The notes under the pieces are model-generated. The model was given only the letters and a program-made list of their open reading frames with translations, was not told the origin of the DNA and did not search any database. A DNA stretch of 64,000 bases from RHKX01 sp963784885. Lineage in GTDB: Bacteria > Actinomycetota > Thermoleophilia > Solirubrobacterales > 70-9. The stretch spans positions 186,001-250,000 of the forward strand of contig CAWATA010000004.1 in assembly GCA_963784885.1 (NCBI GenBank), read 5' to 3'. Made by a program: the position numbers and the translations under genes. How positions within the stretch are numbered: position 1 is the stretch's first letter; every line of letters starts with the position of its first letter. Below are positions 51,478 through 58,737 of the stretch, piece by piece.

Positions 51478-52170
51478 GTGCCTCGATTCAAGATCGGAAG
51501 GCCCTCGGCGGGTCTGATCGTCGCGGTCCTCGCGCTGGTGGTGGCGCTCGGCGGCAGCGCAGTGGCGATCACCGCTCTCAATAAGAGAGAGAAGCAGCAG
51601 GTCAAGAGGATCGCCACCAAGCTCGACAAGCGTATTTCTGAGTCAAGCTCCGAGCAGATCAAGGACCTGCGTAGGGACATCAAGTCACCGAAGACCGGGA
51701 AGATCGCGCTGCCGGTTCTCCCCGAGCCGGTCTGCGGAGTCTCGGAGGGCTGGTACGGGTACACGCCCCACGTGGCCGCCAACGATGGTCCAGCTGGTGC
51801 GCAGCGCCCGAGAGCCGACCATCGGGAGGCCCCAATCGACTTCACAAACACTTACGACCGCGTGGTGCGCCTCTCCGGCGATCTCGTCTACTGCGGAGGC
51901 CCCAAGGTGGCATTCACCCTGCCGAAGGCGTTTAGGCCGACCGACTACCCAAGGAGATTCCCGATCGTCGCTGCCGACAGCCCCCCTGAGGGCGCGGAGG
52001 TGACCGTGATCGTGTGGCCGCGGGGCTACGTGCAGATCGGGCTTAACGGAAGGGTCTCCGTGCCGGACGCGGAGGTCGGTGACATCGTCGACTTCGGCAG
52101 CGTCTCCTACTCAGCTGGAGGGCCGAATACAGCGACCGTTAGCGGAGGACCGAGCACGGCGAGGCGTTAG
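51478..52170 (+). CDS. Membrane-anchored protein of a Thermoleophilia-type family
   Basis: This 230-residue protein starts at GTG 51478, with AAGGAG 6 nt upstream. One transmembrane helix (GLIVAVLALVVALGGSAVAI, about 12-31) is followed by a charged coiled coil (NKREKQQVKRIATKLDKRIS). The rest is an extracytoplasmic beta-rich domain with two cysteines (VCGVSEGWYGY and YCGGPKVAF). N-terminal anchors of this kind with a lysine-rich stalk are frequent in predicted surface proteins of Solirubrobacterales, as I recall. The function is unknown. Confidence 0.75.
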   Translation: MPRFKIGRPSAGLIVAVLALVVALGGSAVAITALNKREKQQVKRIATKLDKRISESSSEQIKDLRRDIKSPKTGKIALPVLPEPVCGVSEGWYGYTPHVAANDGPAGAQRPRADHREAPIDFTNTYDRVVRLSGDLVYCGGPKVAFTLPKAFRPTDYPRRFPIVAADSPPEGAEVTVIVWPRGYVQIGLNGRVSVPDAEVGDIVDFGSVSYSAGGPNTATVSGGPSTARR

Positions 52171-52281
52171 GGCCGCGCCCTCGACGAACCTGCCAGCGGC
52201 GAGCTGACCTACTCCCAGGTCGGCCCTCGTATCTCCGTGCGGTTGATGGCGGTCGCGTCACCCAGCGGTTAGGGTCGCACC

Positions 52282-52590
52282 ATGAAGCGCATCACCGTCC
52301 TGGTCTTAATCGTTGGCGTTGCGGCCCTCACGGTCGCCGGACCCGCGAACGCCGGGGGCGACCTGAAGGCGGCCAAGGCGAAGGCGACCCGCGTTGCGAG
52401 CAACTACGTAGAGAAGTTCGGCATCTCCTACCCGCCGAGCATGTGGAAGGCGAAGTGCCACCGTCGAGGCGGCAGGTCGTGGAAGTGCAAGGTCAAGACC
52501 GACACGGGTCAATGCCGGGGCAGCCTGAAGCTGCGCAGGAAGGGCCACGGCTTCGACGCCTACGCGAAGCGCATCGGCTGCGCCGAGTAG
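52282..52590 (+). CDS. Small secreted four-cysteine protein
   Basis: This 102-residue exported protein has signal peptide MKRITVLVLIVGVAALTVAG and a cleavage site near ANA-G. The mature part is basic with four cysteines (KAKCHRRG, WKCKVKT, GQCRGS, IGCAE), which could form two disulfides. TAGGGT (52270-52275) ends 6 nt before ATG 52282, so it may be leaderless. A second small secreted gene with a similar signal peptide and cysteine-rich domain lies at 53441-53752 on the other strand, so the element may carry a family of exported basic proteins. Confidence 0.75.
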   Translation: MKRITVLVLIVGVAALTVAGPANAGGDLKAAKAKATRVASNYVEKFGISYPPSMWKAKCHRRGGRSWKCKVKTDTGQCRGSLKLRRKGHGFDAYAKRIGCAE

Positions 52591-53440
52591 GTCCCGGGAA
52601 AAGCCCCCACGCCGATCCGAGAGACCGTCCCGACCGAGCCGAGACGAGCCCGCACGAGCCCGCTGAGGGCCGCTCGTGGCGGAGACGTGGCTCACTCATG
52701 GGCGAGCCTGCCACCGGGCGATCGATCAGAATCGCCAGTGGATACGCGCGCATCCGCGCCGAAAAACGCGCGTACGGGCGCCTAGGGGGAGGGGGGAATG
52801 GTCAGGCCCGCTCGGCCGGGATTAGATGTACAAAGACGCCTGCAGCTACGAGGCCGGCGACATCGCCGAGCCCCGGATCTACGCAAGCCAGCTAAGGCAG
52901 CTAGAGCGGGAGCTCGAGGGCGTGCCGCAGCCCTGCAACCGATTGACGTGGATGAGCCCCAGCTAGGTAGGAGAATGGGCGACGCGGAACTCGATCACTT
53001 TGGGGGGTAGGAGCAAGTCCTCGCGCCGCCCATAGAACGTGTTCTGGCTCTGGCGGCCTAGACCTTTGCGGGAAGGGGGACTGCTTCTGAGGGCGCGCTC
53101 ATGTGCGTTCAACCCAACCTCGGCCGACCGAACGGGAATCAATCAGCCCGATCGTCCTGGTACATCGTGCCTCCTGATTGGGGATCCGGCTACCAACACC
53201 TGGCAAACCTCAGACCCACTCCAGCGAACCGATGGCCTTCACGTTCACCCAATTTGGATGAACTCTGACCTACCAGATCGGCGACGCTTTCTGAACTAGC
53301 TCGCTTGAACCGCATGAGCGCCGATCACGTCGGGCTGCTGCGGATCTCAACCAAACCGGATTGCGAACCAACCATGGGATTGCGATCCCAACCGAAACGA
53401 GAGAGACCAATGGGACTGCTGCGACACCGCGACGACGTGA
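52591..53440. other. Gene-poor, degraded part of the element
   Basis: No ORF here has a recognisable family. A 46-codon ORF at 52826-52966 (plus) reads MYKDACSYEAGDIAEPRIYA with no known match and no clear start signal. Others are short and compositionally random. Base composition is visibly less GC-rich than in the flanking chromosome. The stretch probably represents remains of lost element genes. Confidence 0.5.
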
Positions 53441-53752
53441 TCACGACCCCGTGGTCCACCTCACCTTCCGGTGCTTGGTCTTGCAACGGACCTTGGCGAC
53501 TTCGTATCCCGTCTGCTTGTAATGGCAGCTGAAGCCCTTGACGTTCCGATCGGGACTTCCGCCGTGGGTCACCCCGTTGAACCACCCATTGACAATCTTC
53601 TTCGCCTTTCGGCAAGCGAAGTCAGCCTTGATGCCGTAGGCAAACTTGTCTGGCTTGTCGCCACAGCGATGCAGGCCGCTGGTCGAAGCATCGGCATTTC
53701 CGATCAAAGCCAGCGCGAATACGACCATCGCCAGACCGGTCAATCTCTTCAT
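53441..53752 (-). CDS. Small secreted cysteine-rich protein, Thermoleophilia-type
   Basis: This 103-residue exported protein has signal peptide MKRLTGLAMVVFALALIGNA. The mature part has cysteines in LHRCGDKP, KADFACRKAKKIVNGW, VKGFSCHYK and AKVRCKTK, with the tail KHRKVRWTTG. This spacing (C, then 'C-x-x-A-x-x-V-x-x-W', then 'V-x-G-x-x-C' and 'V-x-C-x-x-x-x-x-x-V-x-W') matches a secreted family I recall as common in Solirubrobacter-type genomes; function unknown. An open frame continues about 390 nt upstream, but the signal peptide fixes ATG 53752. It is oriented away from the integrase remnant. Confidence 0.75.
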   Translation of the reverse strand: MKRLTGLAMVVFALALIGNADASTSGLHRCGDKPDKFAYGIKADFACRKAKKIVNGWFNGVTHGGSPDRNVKGFSCHYKQTGYEVAKVRCKTKHRKVRWTTGS

Positions 53753-53929
53753 CGGTGTTCTGCATCTCCTCGTTTTGGCTCTCATCTGGCTCACGCTGCA
53801 GCTCGCGTTCGCGAATCTCCTCGTCAGACAACCTGAATGTCTCGGCAGGGTCGGGACGCCGGCGAACCTTTCTTGCTCCTCCACTCGGGATGAAAACGAC
53901 TCGCCTAACCCTAGAGCGACCTCTGCGTT

Positions 53930-54451
53930 AAACGCATCCGCGGTGATCTCAAGGCCCACAAGGCCGTGAGCGTCGGCACAGGCCCCACAGACCCGGTGTT
54001 TGTGACCCGCGGCTACAACGGCGGGCCACCGGAGCGGCAGAGGCCAGACAACGTGCGCCTTCGACTCAAGACTGCGATCAAGCGAGCGAACAGGCAGCTC
54101 GAGCAAGCGGGTATCGAGAGGATCAACCCTCGGGTGAGCCCACATTCACTCCGCCGTACTTTCGCAAGCGTTCGAGCGGCTCTCCACGACGATCCGGTCT
54201 ACATCGCAGAGCAGGGGGGCTGGGCCGATCCGACCTTCCCGATGACGGTCTACGCTAGGGCGGTGAAGCGGCGTGAACGTCTGTCCGGTGCCCACCTCGA
54301 AGCGTTCGATCGGGCCCTTGATTGGGCACGAATGGGCACGAATGGCTATCTCGTCGCCGCGAACGACCCTCGAGCCCAGGGCGCAGATGTCAAGGATTCC
54401 GCTTCGGCGAGCCGAAAGCTCGGGACACGCCCCGGTAGCTCAGCTGGATAG
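53930..54451 (+). pseudogene. Tyrosine recombinase (integrase), C-terminal remnant
   Basis: About 170 codons of a phage-type integrase remain. They begin around KRIRGDLKAHKAVSVGTGPT, with no in-frame start of an intact gene. The catalytic part has SPHSLRRTFASVRAAL (His-x-Leu-Arg box), AEQGGWADPTFPMTVYARAV (W/H box and tyrosine nucleophile) and ends WARMGTNGYLVAANDP. The N-terminal DNA-binding and core domains are missing, and the stop codon is inside the tRNA-Arg gene. The element can therefore no longer excise by itself. Confidence 0.82.
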
Positions 54452-54502
54452 AGCGCCGGCCTTCTAAGCCGGATGTCGCAGGTTCGAGTCCTGCCCGGGG
54501 CG
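54429..54502 (+). tRNA. tRNA-Arg (anticodon TCT)
   Basis: A complete 74-nt cloverleaf. The acceptor GCCCCGG (54429-54435) pairs with CCGGGGC (54495-54501); the D arm is GCTCAGCTGGATAGAGC. The anticodon stem CCGGC/GCCGG closes the loop CTTCTAA with anticodon TCT. The T arm is GCAGG-TTCGAGT-CCTGC, and the discriminator is G. CCA is not encoded. Its 5' half is shared with the 50016 copy, and the upstream DNA is element sequence rather than the original promoter. Confidence 0.93.
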
Positions 54503-54546
54503 TTCGGCCTCGGGTGGGCGAGGCCGCCGGGGCTAATCTGCCCGCC

Positions 54547-54756
54547 GTGCCCAACTTCTCCGCCGCAGTGATGCTGCTGACCGCCGCCGTGCTCCTCTAC
54601 CTCGCGATCGGCACGCTCAGCAACCTCTGGGCCGACGTCCGCGAGGACTCCGTCGCCACCTACGTCGCCATCGGCGGTTTCGAGCTGATCGCGTCAGGGG
54701 CATCGGCGGCCGTCGGCGTCTGGCTGACGCGCGCCCACGAGCGCGATCGCGACTGA
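54547..54756 (+). CDS. Small membrane protein
   Basis: This 69-residue protein has two hydrophobic segments (AAVMLLTAAVLLYLAIGTLS and FELIASGASAAVGVWLTRA) joined by a short acidic loop. TAATCT (54534-54539) ends 7 nt before GTG 54547, so the short form is favoured over an upstream ATG at 54514. It lies just 45 nt after the tRNA-Arg 3' end and so belongs to the chromosome beyond the element. Function unknown. Confidence 0.65.
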   Translation: MPNFSAAVMLLTAAVLLYLAIGTLSNLWADVREDSVATYVAIGGFELIASGASAAVGVWLTRAHERDRD

Positions 54757-54805
54757 CCGTTCACGGCCATGCGGACGCCGATCATCCGGGCGTTACGATC
54801 GAGCC

Positions 54806-55207
54806 ATGGCAGGAGAAACCGAGTACGAGACGCCGTCCGAGGAGATCGACGCGATGCTCGCCGGCTTCGGCGACTGGCGGGGCGAGACCCTGTCCCGCGT
54901 GCGCGAGCTGATCAGGCGCGCCGAGCCCGACGTCGTCGAAGAGGTCAAGTGGCGCAAGCCCTCCAACGACATGACCGGGGTCCCGGTCTGTTCGCGCGAC
55001 GGGATCATCTGCACCGGTGAGACCTACGAGGACAAGGTCAAGCTGACCTTCGCCAGGGGCGCGTCCGTCGATGACCCGGCGGGACTCTTCAACGCCAGCC
55101 TCGCCGCGGGAACGAGACGAGCCGTCGATCTGCGCGAGGGCGACGAGCTCGATGACCGGGCCTTCGAGGAGCTGATTCGGGCCGCAGCTGCGATCAACGC
55201 CTCCTGA
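54806..55207 (+). CDS. DUF1801 domain protein (YdhG-like)
   Basis: This is a 133-residue DUF1801 protein. It has the helix DAMLAGFGDWRGETLSRVRE, the strand-turn VVEEVKWRKPSNDMTGVPVC and VKLTFARGASVDDPAGLFNA, ordered as in the family. TACGAT (54794-54799) ends 6 nt before ATG 54806. The fold resembles frataxin-like proteins and small-molecule binders, but no function is established. It lies between two tRNA genes. Confidence 0.82.
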   Translation: MAGETEYETPSEEIDAMLAGFGDWRGETLSRVRELIRRAEPDVVEEVKWRKPSNDMTGVPVCSRDGIICTGETYEDKVKLTFARGASVDDPAGLFNASLAAGTRRAVDLREGDELDDRAFEELIRAAAAINAS

Positions 55208-55266
55208 GTCGCGGGCGACCGTGGACCGGCGCCGGCGGCCGGCAAGCTAGATTCCACCCACGCACG

Positions 55267-55339
55267 GTGGGCGTAGCTCAGTTGGTAGAGCTCCTGGTTG
55301 TGGTCCAGGCGGTCGCGGGTTCGAGTCCCGTCGCTCACC
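55267..55339 (+). tRNA. tRNA-His (anticodon GTG)
   Basis: A complete cloverleaf with acceptor GTGGGCG (55267-55273) pairing with CGCTCAC (55332-55338). The anticodon arm is CCTGG-TTGTGGT-CCAGG, with GTG read as histidine. A G at 55266 and a C at 55339 could form the -1/73 pair typical of tRNA-His. TAGATT (55247-55252) is the probable -10 box. Its 3' half is the attachment site of the following element. Confidence 0.92.
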
Positions 55340-55529
55340 CTCCGCTAGGGGGCTTGATTAGCTGGTCCGGCTTTCGATGCTCGGCGTGACTTCGGGTTGC
55401 GGTCGGGTTAGGGAGGCCGGCCGGCCGGATCGACATTCGGAGGAGTGTCTCTGCCGGATCATGAGCCTCCCTTCGCAATCTGGCTTTCGAGGCTGCAGTT
55501 AGTGGTGGCGGTGTGTATGTTCGGCGAAA

Positions 55530-56516
55530 GTGGGAGCGACGACGGATACGGTCCGGGTAGCGGCGATTCAGGCCACGCCGCAGATCCTCGACCTGGAGGG
55601 CTGCATCGCCAAGGCCGAGGGGTTGCTGGCCGACGCCGCGTCCGAAGGCGCGCGGCTCGCCGCCTTGCCCGAGGCCTTCGTGCCGCTCTATCCCTCCAAT
55701 GCTTGGGCTACCAATGCCGCCAGCTTCTCGGGTTGGGATGAGCTGTGGGAGCAATTGTGGGACAACAGCGTCGACGTCCCCGGCCCGGTGACCGATCGCC
55801 TGACGGCGACCTGCCGTGAGCATGACCTGTATTGCGTGGTCGGCGTCAACGAGCGAGAGACTGAGCGGCCCGGAAGCCTTTACAACACGATGCTCACGAT
55901 CGGTCCCGAGGGCCTGCTCGCCCGCCACCGGAAGCTGATGCCGACGATGCAGGAGCGCATCTTCCACGGGATCGGCGCAGGCGACGACCTTGCTCCCGTT
56001 GACACCGAGATCGGAAGGATCGGTGGGCTGATCTGCTGGGAGAACCGGATGCCGCTCGCCCGCTACGCCGTCTATCGCGGTGGACCTCAGATCTGGGTCG
56101 CCCCAACCGCCGACGATTCCGATGGCTGGCTGTCGTCGATGCGTCATATCGCTATCGAGTCCGGCTGCTTCGTCATCTCGGTGCCGCAATACATACCGGC
56201 GTCCGCCTTCCCCGAGGACTTCCCCGTCCCCCTGCCGGAGGGGAAGGAGTGCTTCGGCGAGGGAGGCGCCGCGATCGTCGATCCGGCTTGGGGAGAGGTG
56301 ATCGCCGGACCGCTGCGCGGCGAGGAGGGCATGCTCGTGGCGGATTGCGACCTGAGCCGTGGACTCCGGGCGAAGCGATGGTTCGATGTGTCTGGGCACT
56401 ACTCGCGCGAGGATGCGTTGCTTCCGCTCATCGCGCCCGACGAGTCGGGGCGTAGGCGCGGATCCCCGCTGCCCAGGACGATCCCCGGCGAGGTCCGGTC
56501 CGGGGACTTGGAGTAA
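55530..56516 (+). CDS. Nitrilase-family carbon-nitrogen hydrolase
   Basis: This 328-residue enzyme hydrolyses a nitrile (or amide) to carboxylate and ammonia. The triad is complete: Glu48 in LAALPEAFVPLYP, Lys135 in ARHRKLMPTMQER and Cys169 in IGGLICWENRMPLARY. The ICWEN-x-MPLAR block indicates a true nitrilase rather than an amidase or ureidopropionase. TATGTT (55516-55521) ends 8 nt before GTG 55530. It is the only intact cargo of the tRNA-His remnant, and its stop codon abuts the integrase stub, so acquisition by transfer is likely. Substrate unknown. Confidence 0.9.
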   Translation: MGATTDTVRVAAIQATPQILDLEGCIAKAEGLLADAASEGARLAALPEAFVPLYPSNAWATNAASFSGWDELWEQLWDNSVDVPGPVTDRLTATCREHDLYCVVGVNERETERPGSLYNTMLTIGPEGLLARHRKLMPTMQERIFHGIGAGDDLAPVDTEIGRIGGLICWENRMPLARYAVYRGGPQIWVAPTADDSDGWLSSMRHIAIESGCFVISVPQYIPASAFPEDFPVPLPEGKECFGEGGAAIVDPAWGEVIAGPLRGEEGMLVADCDLSRGLRAKRWFDVSGHYSREDALLPLIAPDESGRRRGSPLPRTIPGEVRSGDLE

Positions 56517-56619
56517 CGACGCCAGGACACTTCAGGAGTTGATGGGCCATGCGAACTACAAGACAACTCTCCGCTACGCCGACCACAGCCCCTCCGAGCA
56601 GGAGCGCAGATCCAGAGAA
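56515..56619 (+). pseudogene. Integrase C-terminal stub
   Basis: A short in-frame segment reads ARTLQELMGHANYKTTLRYA, the box II and tyrosine region of a phage-type recombinase (LGH-like H, then Y nucleophile). It begins directly at the nitrilase stop, so everything upstream has been lost by deletion. It ends in the right tRNA-His repeat. Confidence 0.72.
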
Positions 56620-56662
56620 TTGTGGTCCAGGCGGTCGCGGGTTCGAGTCCCGTCGCTCACCC
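56620..56662 (+). repeat. Second copy of tRNA-His 3' half (att site)
   Basis: This is an exact 43-nt copy of tRNA-His from the anticodon loop through the 3' end. It lacks the 5' half and so cannot form a tRNA. It marks the right end of the nitrilase remnant and the left end of a second, smaller remnant. Confidence 0.88.
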
Positions 56663-56758
56663 CTCAAGGCTCTGGCTCCTCAAGCCGGAGCCAGAGCATG
56701 CAGCGGGTCGGCACGATCTGCGCTCGGGCATAGACGGCCCGTGCGGTAGCTTCAGGTC

Positions 56759-57043
56759 ATGAGCACGGAGACGGGGTTCACAACCGAGCAGGCACGCGAG
56801 GCGGGAGAGCGGATCGGCATCGACTGGGCGACGTCCCGATTCGATGTCGAGCAGTTCCGGATGGGTATGGACGTCGAGCTCGAACACGGCACCAAGGACC
56901 CGGAGACCAACGTCACCGACGACGACGTGACCGTGACCGCGAAGATCGCCCGCGCCCACCTGAACGAGTTCCCCGACTACTACACCCGCCTGGCCGTGAT
57001 GGAGGCAGACGCAGAGGCCCACTGGGCTGCGCAGGGCGAGTAG
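56759..57043 (+). CDS. DUF5661 family protein
   Basis: This 94-residue acidic protein matches, by recall, the DUF5661 family: FTTEQAREAGERIGIDWATS, FDVEQFRMGMDVELEHGTKD and ARAHLNEFPDYYTRLAVMEA. The 'GMDVELEHG' and 'HL-E-PDYYT-L' blocks are characteristic. TAGCTT (56747-56752) ends 6 nt before ATG 56759. It lies between the second and third tRNA-His repeats and may be cargo. No function is established. Confidence 0.78.
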   Translation: MSTETGFTTEQAREAGERIGIDWATSRFDVEQFRMGMDVELEHGTKDPETNVTDDDVTVTAKIARAHLNEFPDYYTRLAVMEADAEAHWAAQGE

Positions 57044-57156
57044 CCGGGGACGAGCATCCGGATGAACCCGATGGAACGGTGAGAAGAATCCCATCCGGAA
57101 TCCCACCATGTCGGGGCAGAACCAATGACAGAGGACGACCTTCTGAGTTCGCGGCA

Positions 57157-57327
57157 ATGGGCAGCGCCGACGACACCCCGAAAACGCTCCGCGACGTTGT
57201 TGCCAAAGCCGCGGCCGAGGGCAAGGTGACGATCCTCACCGACCGCCACGGCACCGCGAGTGTTCGGGTGCCGGTGGGGGCGCTCGAGCGTCCGCCCAGG
57301 GCTGCCCGCCCGAAGCCCGCGCAATGA
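57157..57327 (+). CDS. Small hypothetical protein
   Basis: A 56-residue ORF reads DTPKTLRDVVAKAAAEGKVT and ILTDRHGTASVRVPVGALER with a basic tail. The pattern 'LR-x-x-V-x-x-A-x-x-G-x-V-x-I-x-T-x-x-G-x-x-x-A-x-x-V-P' resembles the short Phd-type antitoxin fold. No toxin gene follows. It could be a chance ORF or a decayed antitoxin. Confidence 0.4.
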   Translation: MGSADDTPKTLRDVVAKAAAEGKVTILTDRHGTASVRVPVGALERPPRAARPKPAQ

Positions 57328-57437
57328 CGCGCAGGCCTTGAATCCGGGCGGTTTCGATGAGGCAGAAGAAGAGGTGCTCACGCCGCGGCGAAGAAGGCGC
57401 CGTCTCGCGAAGTAATCCCCGGACGGCTGGTACCCCC

Positions 57438-57472
57438 TGTGGTCCGGGCCGTCGCGGGCCCGTCGCTCACCC
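57438..57472 (+). repeat. Third, degenerate copy of tRNA-His 3' half
   Basis: This copy has two substitutions in the anticodon stem region and lacks exactly the seven T-loop bases (TTCGAGT) between GGG and CCC. It ends in CTCACCC, which also supplies the stop codon of the adjacent minus-strand TetR gene. It indicates an older insertion event than the other two copies. Confidence 0.75.
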
Positions 57473-58141
57473 TCGGATCATTTCGCCGTCGAGCAGATCG
57501 GCGGCGTAGAGCGAGGCGACCCGCTTCGCGCGCTCGAGCAGGAACGGATCACCGGTGGGGTCGTGCTGGAACGCCCGCCGGAGCAGGTCGCCGGCCAGCG
57601 TGACCAGGTACCGCCATTCGGGGCCGGTCCCGCGGTCGGTGCCGGCGATCCCGGTCAGGCGGGCGCGGAGCCCGGCGGCGATCTCGTCGTCGGCGCCCGC
57701 GGCGATCCGGCCCGTGGCGGCGTCCACGACCCCAGCCAGCCACAGCGCGCGCATCGCGGGCGCGTCCCGGAGCATCGCGGCGTAGGCGTCGATGATCCGA
57801 TCGAGCGCCTGCCTCCAGCTTTCGTCAGCCGGCGGCGGTCCTCTGCGGGCGACGTCCGGGGTGGCGGCGACGTAGCGGACCGCGAGCGCCTGGATCAGAG
57901 TCTCGCGGTCGTCGAAGAACTGGTAGATCGTCGCCGGCGTCACGTTCGCCCGCGAGGCAACCGCACGCATCGTCAGTGCCTCGAGGCCCCCGCCGGCGAT
58001 CAGCTCGGCCGCGGCGTCGAGGATCGCGTCGACGCGCGCGATGCTGCGCGCCTGGACCGGCCGCCGCTTGAGCAGGCCGGAGTAGGCAGGATCAGCCGTC
58101 GTCGCCGGCAGCTTCCGCAGCCTCCTGGGCCACCCGGGCAC
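57467..58141 (-). CDS. TetR-family transcriptional regulator, C-terminus at att repeat
   Basis: This is a TetR-type regulator of about 224 residues. The DNA-binding region is RSIARVDAILDAAAELIAGG, LTMRAVASRANVTPATIYQF and FDDRETLIQALAVRY; the C-terminal part is helical. The frame remains open upstream to 58207, but no ATG is well placed; GTG 58141 overlaps the upstream membrane-protein gene by 50 nt and is a guess. The last residues and the stop codon lie within the third tRNA-His repeat, so the original C-terminus may have been altered by integration. It probably regulates the membrane-protein gene next to it. Confidence 0.82.
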   Translation of the reverse strand: MPGWPRRLRKLPATTADPAYSGLLKRRPVQARSIARVDAILDAAAELIAGGGLEALTMRAVASRANVTPATIYQFFDDRETLIQALAVRYVAATPDVARRGPPPADESWRQALDRIIDAYAAMLRDAPAMRALWLAGVVDAATGRIAAGADDEIAAGLRARLTGIAGTDRGTGPEWRYLVTLAGDLLRRAFQHDPTGDPFLLERAKRVASLYAADLLDGEMIRG

Positions 58142-58469
58142 CGACGGCAGCGAACAGCATCGCTCCGAGGACTCCGCTGACGAAGGTGAGCTTGGAGACG
58201 TTGCCACGGCGCGCCTCGTCGAGCCCGGCGATCGCGTCAGCCGTGTCGACCGCAGCGCCGACGGCCGCGACCGCGGGGAGCCGGTCGGGGCTCGCGGCGA
58301 GCAGCGACGTCGCGAGGGCGAGCTCGCGGGCCGCGAACAGCCGGGCGATGAACCTGTCGTTGCTGGCCAGCTGAAACCCGAAGGCTCGTCCGGACAGCTC
58401 GGGGGCTATCCATGCCCCGATCCCGATCAGCGCCCGCGTGCCGCCCAGGAACAGTCTCTTCGTCTCCAT
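58092..58469 (-). CDS. Small membrane protein (DUF4267-like)
   Basis: This 125-residue protein has hydrophobic segments around RALIGIGAWIAPELSGRAFG, AARELALATSLLAASPDRLP and LTFVSGVLGAMLFAAVGARV, resembling small four-helix membrane families such as DUF4267. It precedes and overlaps the TetR gene, suggesting shared transcription. Upstream (58500-58515) is an AT-rich stretch with GTAAACATCG, part of a partial palindrome AAACATAAACGATGTTTACG that could be the TetR operator. Confidence 0.7.
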   Translation of the reverse strand: METKRLFLGGTRALIGIGAWIAPELSGRAFGFQLASNDRFIARLFAARELALATSLLAASPDRLPAVAAVGAAVDTADAIAGLDEARRGNVSKLTFVSGVLGAMLFAAVGARVAQEAAEAAGDDG

Positions 58470-58497
58470 CGCTTTCTCCTCGCTTCGGTTGCCTGGT

Positions 58498-58520
58498 CAA
58501 AACATAAACGATGTTTACGT
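58498..58520. promoter_or_regulatory. AT-rich near-palindrome, possible TetR operator
   Basis: Around 58498-58520 the sequence reads TAAACGATGTTTA flanked by similar arms, a near-palindrome centred on CGATG and clearly more AT-rich than its surroundings. It lies about 40 nt upstream of the start of the membrane-protein gene that precedes tetR. This is the usual place for a TetR-family operator. Confidence 0.4.
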
Positions 58521-58533
58521 TCGTTGCGTGGGG

Positions 58534-58737
58534 TCAGCCGCGGCGCTGCGGGCCCGAGAGCTTGAACGCCATCTGCCCGGGTCCGTGGAAGACGTCGATC
58601 ACGTTCCAGAGGTGATCGTTCTCGCACTCGATCTCGGACTCGAAGGTCTTCTCGAAGAGGCTGCCGAGGCCGTGGCGGAGCCCGGCGCCACACTCGGGGC
58701 ATCGCGTCACCTTCTCGATGTCGCCGTAGATCGTCAT
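58534..58737 (-). CDS. Small zinc-ribbon-like protein
   Basis: This is a 67-residue protein with CPECGAGLRHGLGSL near the N-terminus and a further cysteine in ESEIECENDH, enough for one Zn site with a histidine. The rest is WNVIDVFHGPGQMAFKLSGP. The ATG at 58737 is chosen because this frame is open far upstream without a family match. It is separated from the AT-rich operator-like site by 14 nt. Function unknown; too small for a catalytic enzyme. Confidence 0.6.
   Translation of the reverse strand: MTIYGDIEKVTRCPECGAGLRHGLGSLFEKTFESEIECENDHLWNVIDVFHGPGQMAFKLSGPQRRG

Larger units (their letters stand above)
50016..54502. mobile_element. Decayed integrative element in tRNA-Arg(UCU)
   Basis: The element is bounded by identical 39-nt copies of the tRNA-Arg 5' half (50016-50054 and 54429-54467). 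A tyrosine recombinase C-terminal remnant lies at the right end, reading into the tRNA. Cargo between is a GST-like protein, a VOC protein and three small exported proteins, plus 850 bp of featureless sequence. TTGGGCACGA occurs at 50175 and 54322, and a second TGGGCACGAA at 54333, which could be arm-type recombinase sites. No replication, conjugation or phage genes were found. Confidence 0.75.
55298..56662. mobile_element. Integrative remnant in tRNA-His, nitrilase cargo
   Basis: The 43-nt sequence starting in the anticodon loop of tRNA-His (55298-55340) recurs identically at 56620-56662. The 1.3 kb between carries one intact gene, a nitrilase, and a C-terminal tyrosine-recombinase stub next to the right copy. 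Here the 3' part of the tRNA is duplicated, the common arrangement. A third, degenerate copy at 57438-57472 bounds a further remnant. Confidence 0.72.

Noticed and set aside
52826..52966. 46-codon ORF in the degraded part of the element
   Set aside because: No start signal, no recognisable family and a degraded context; mentioned only as part of the gene-poor stretch.
53760..53929. N-terminal half of the tRNA-Arg integrase
   Set aside because: Reading frames upstream of about 53930 show stops and no integrase motifs, so it is absent or scrambled.
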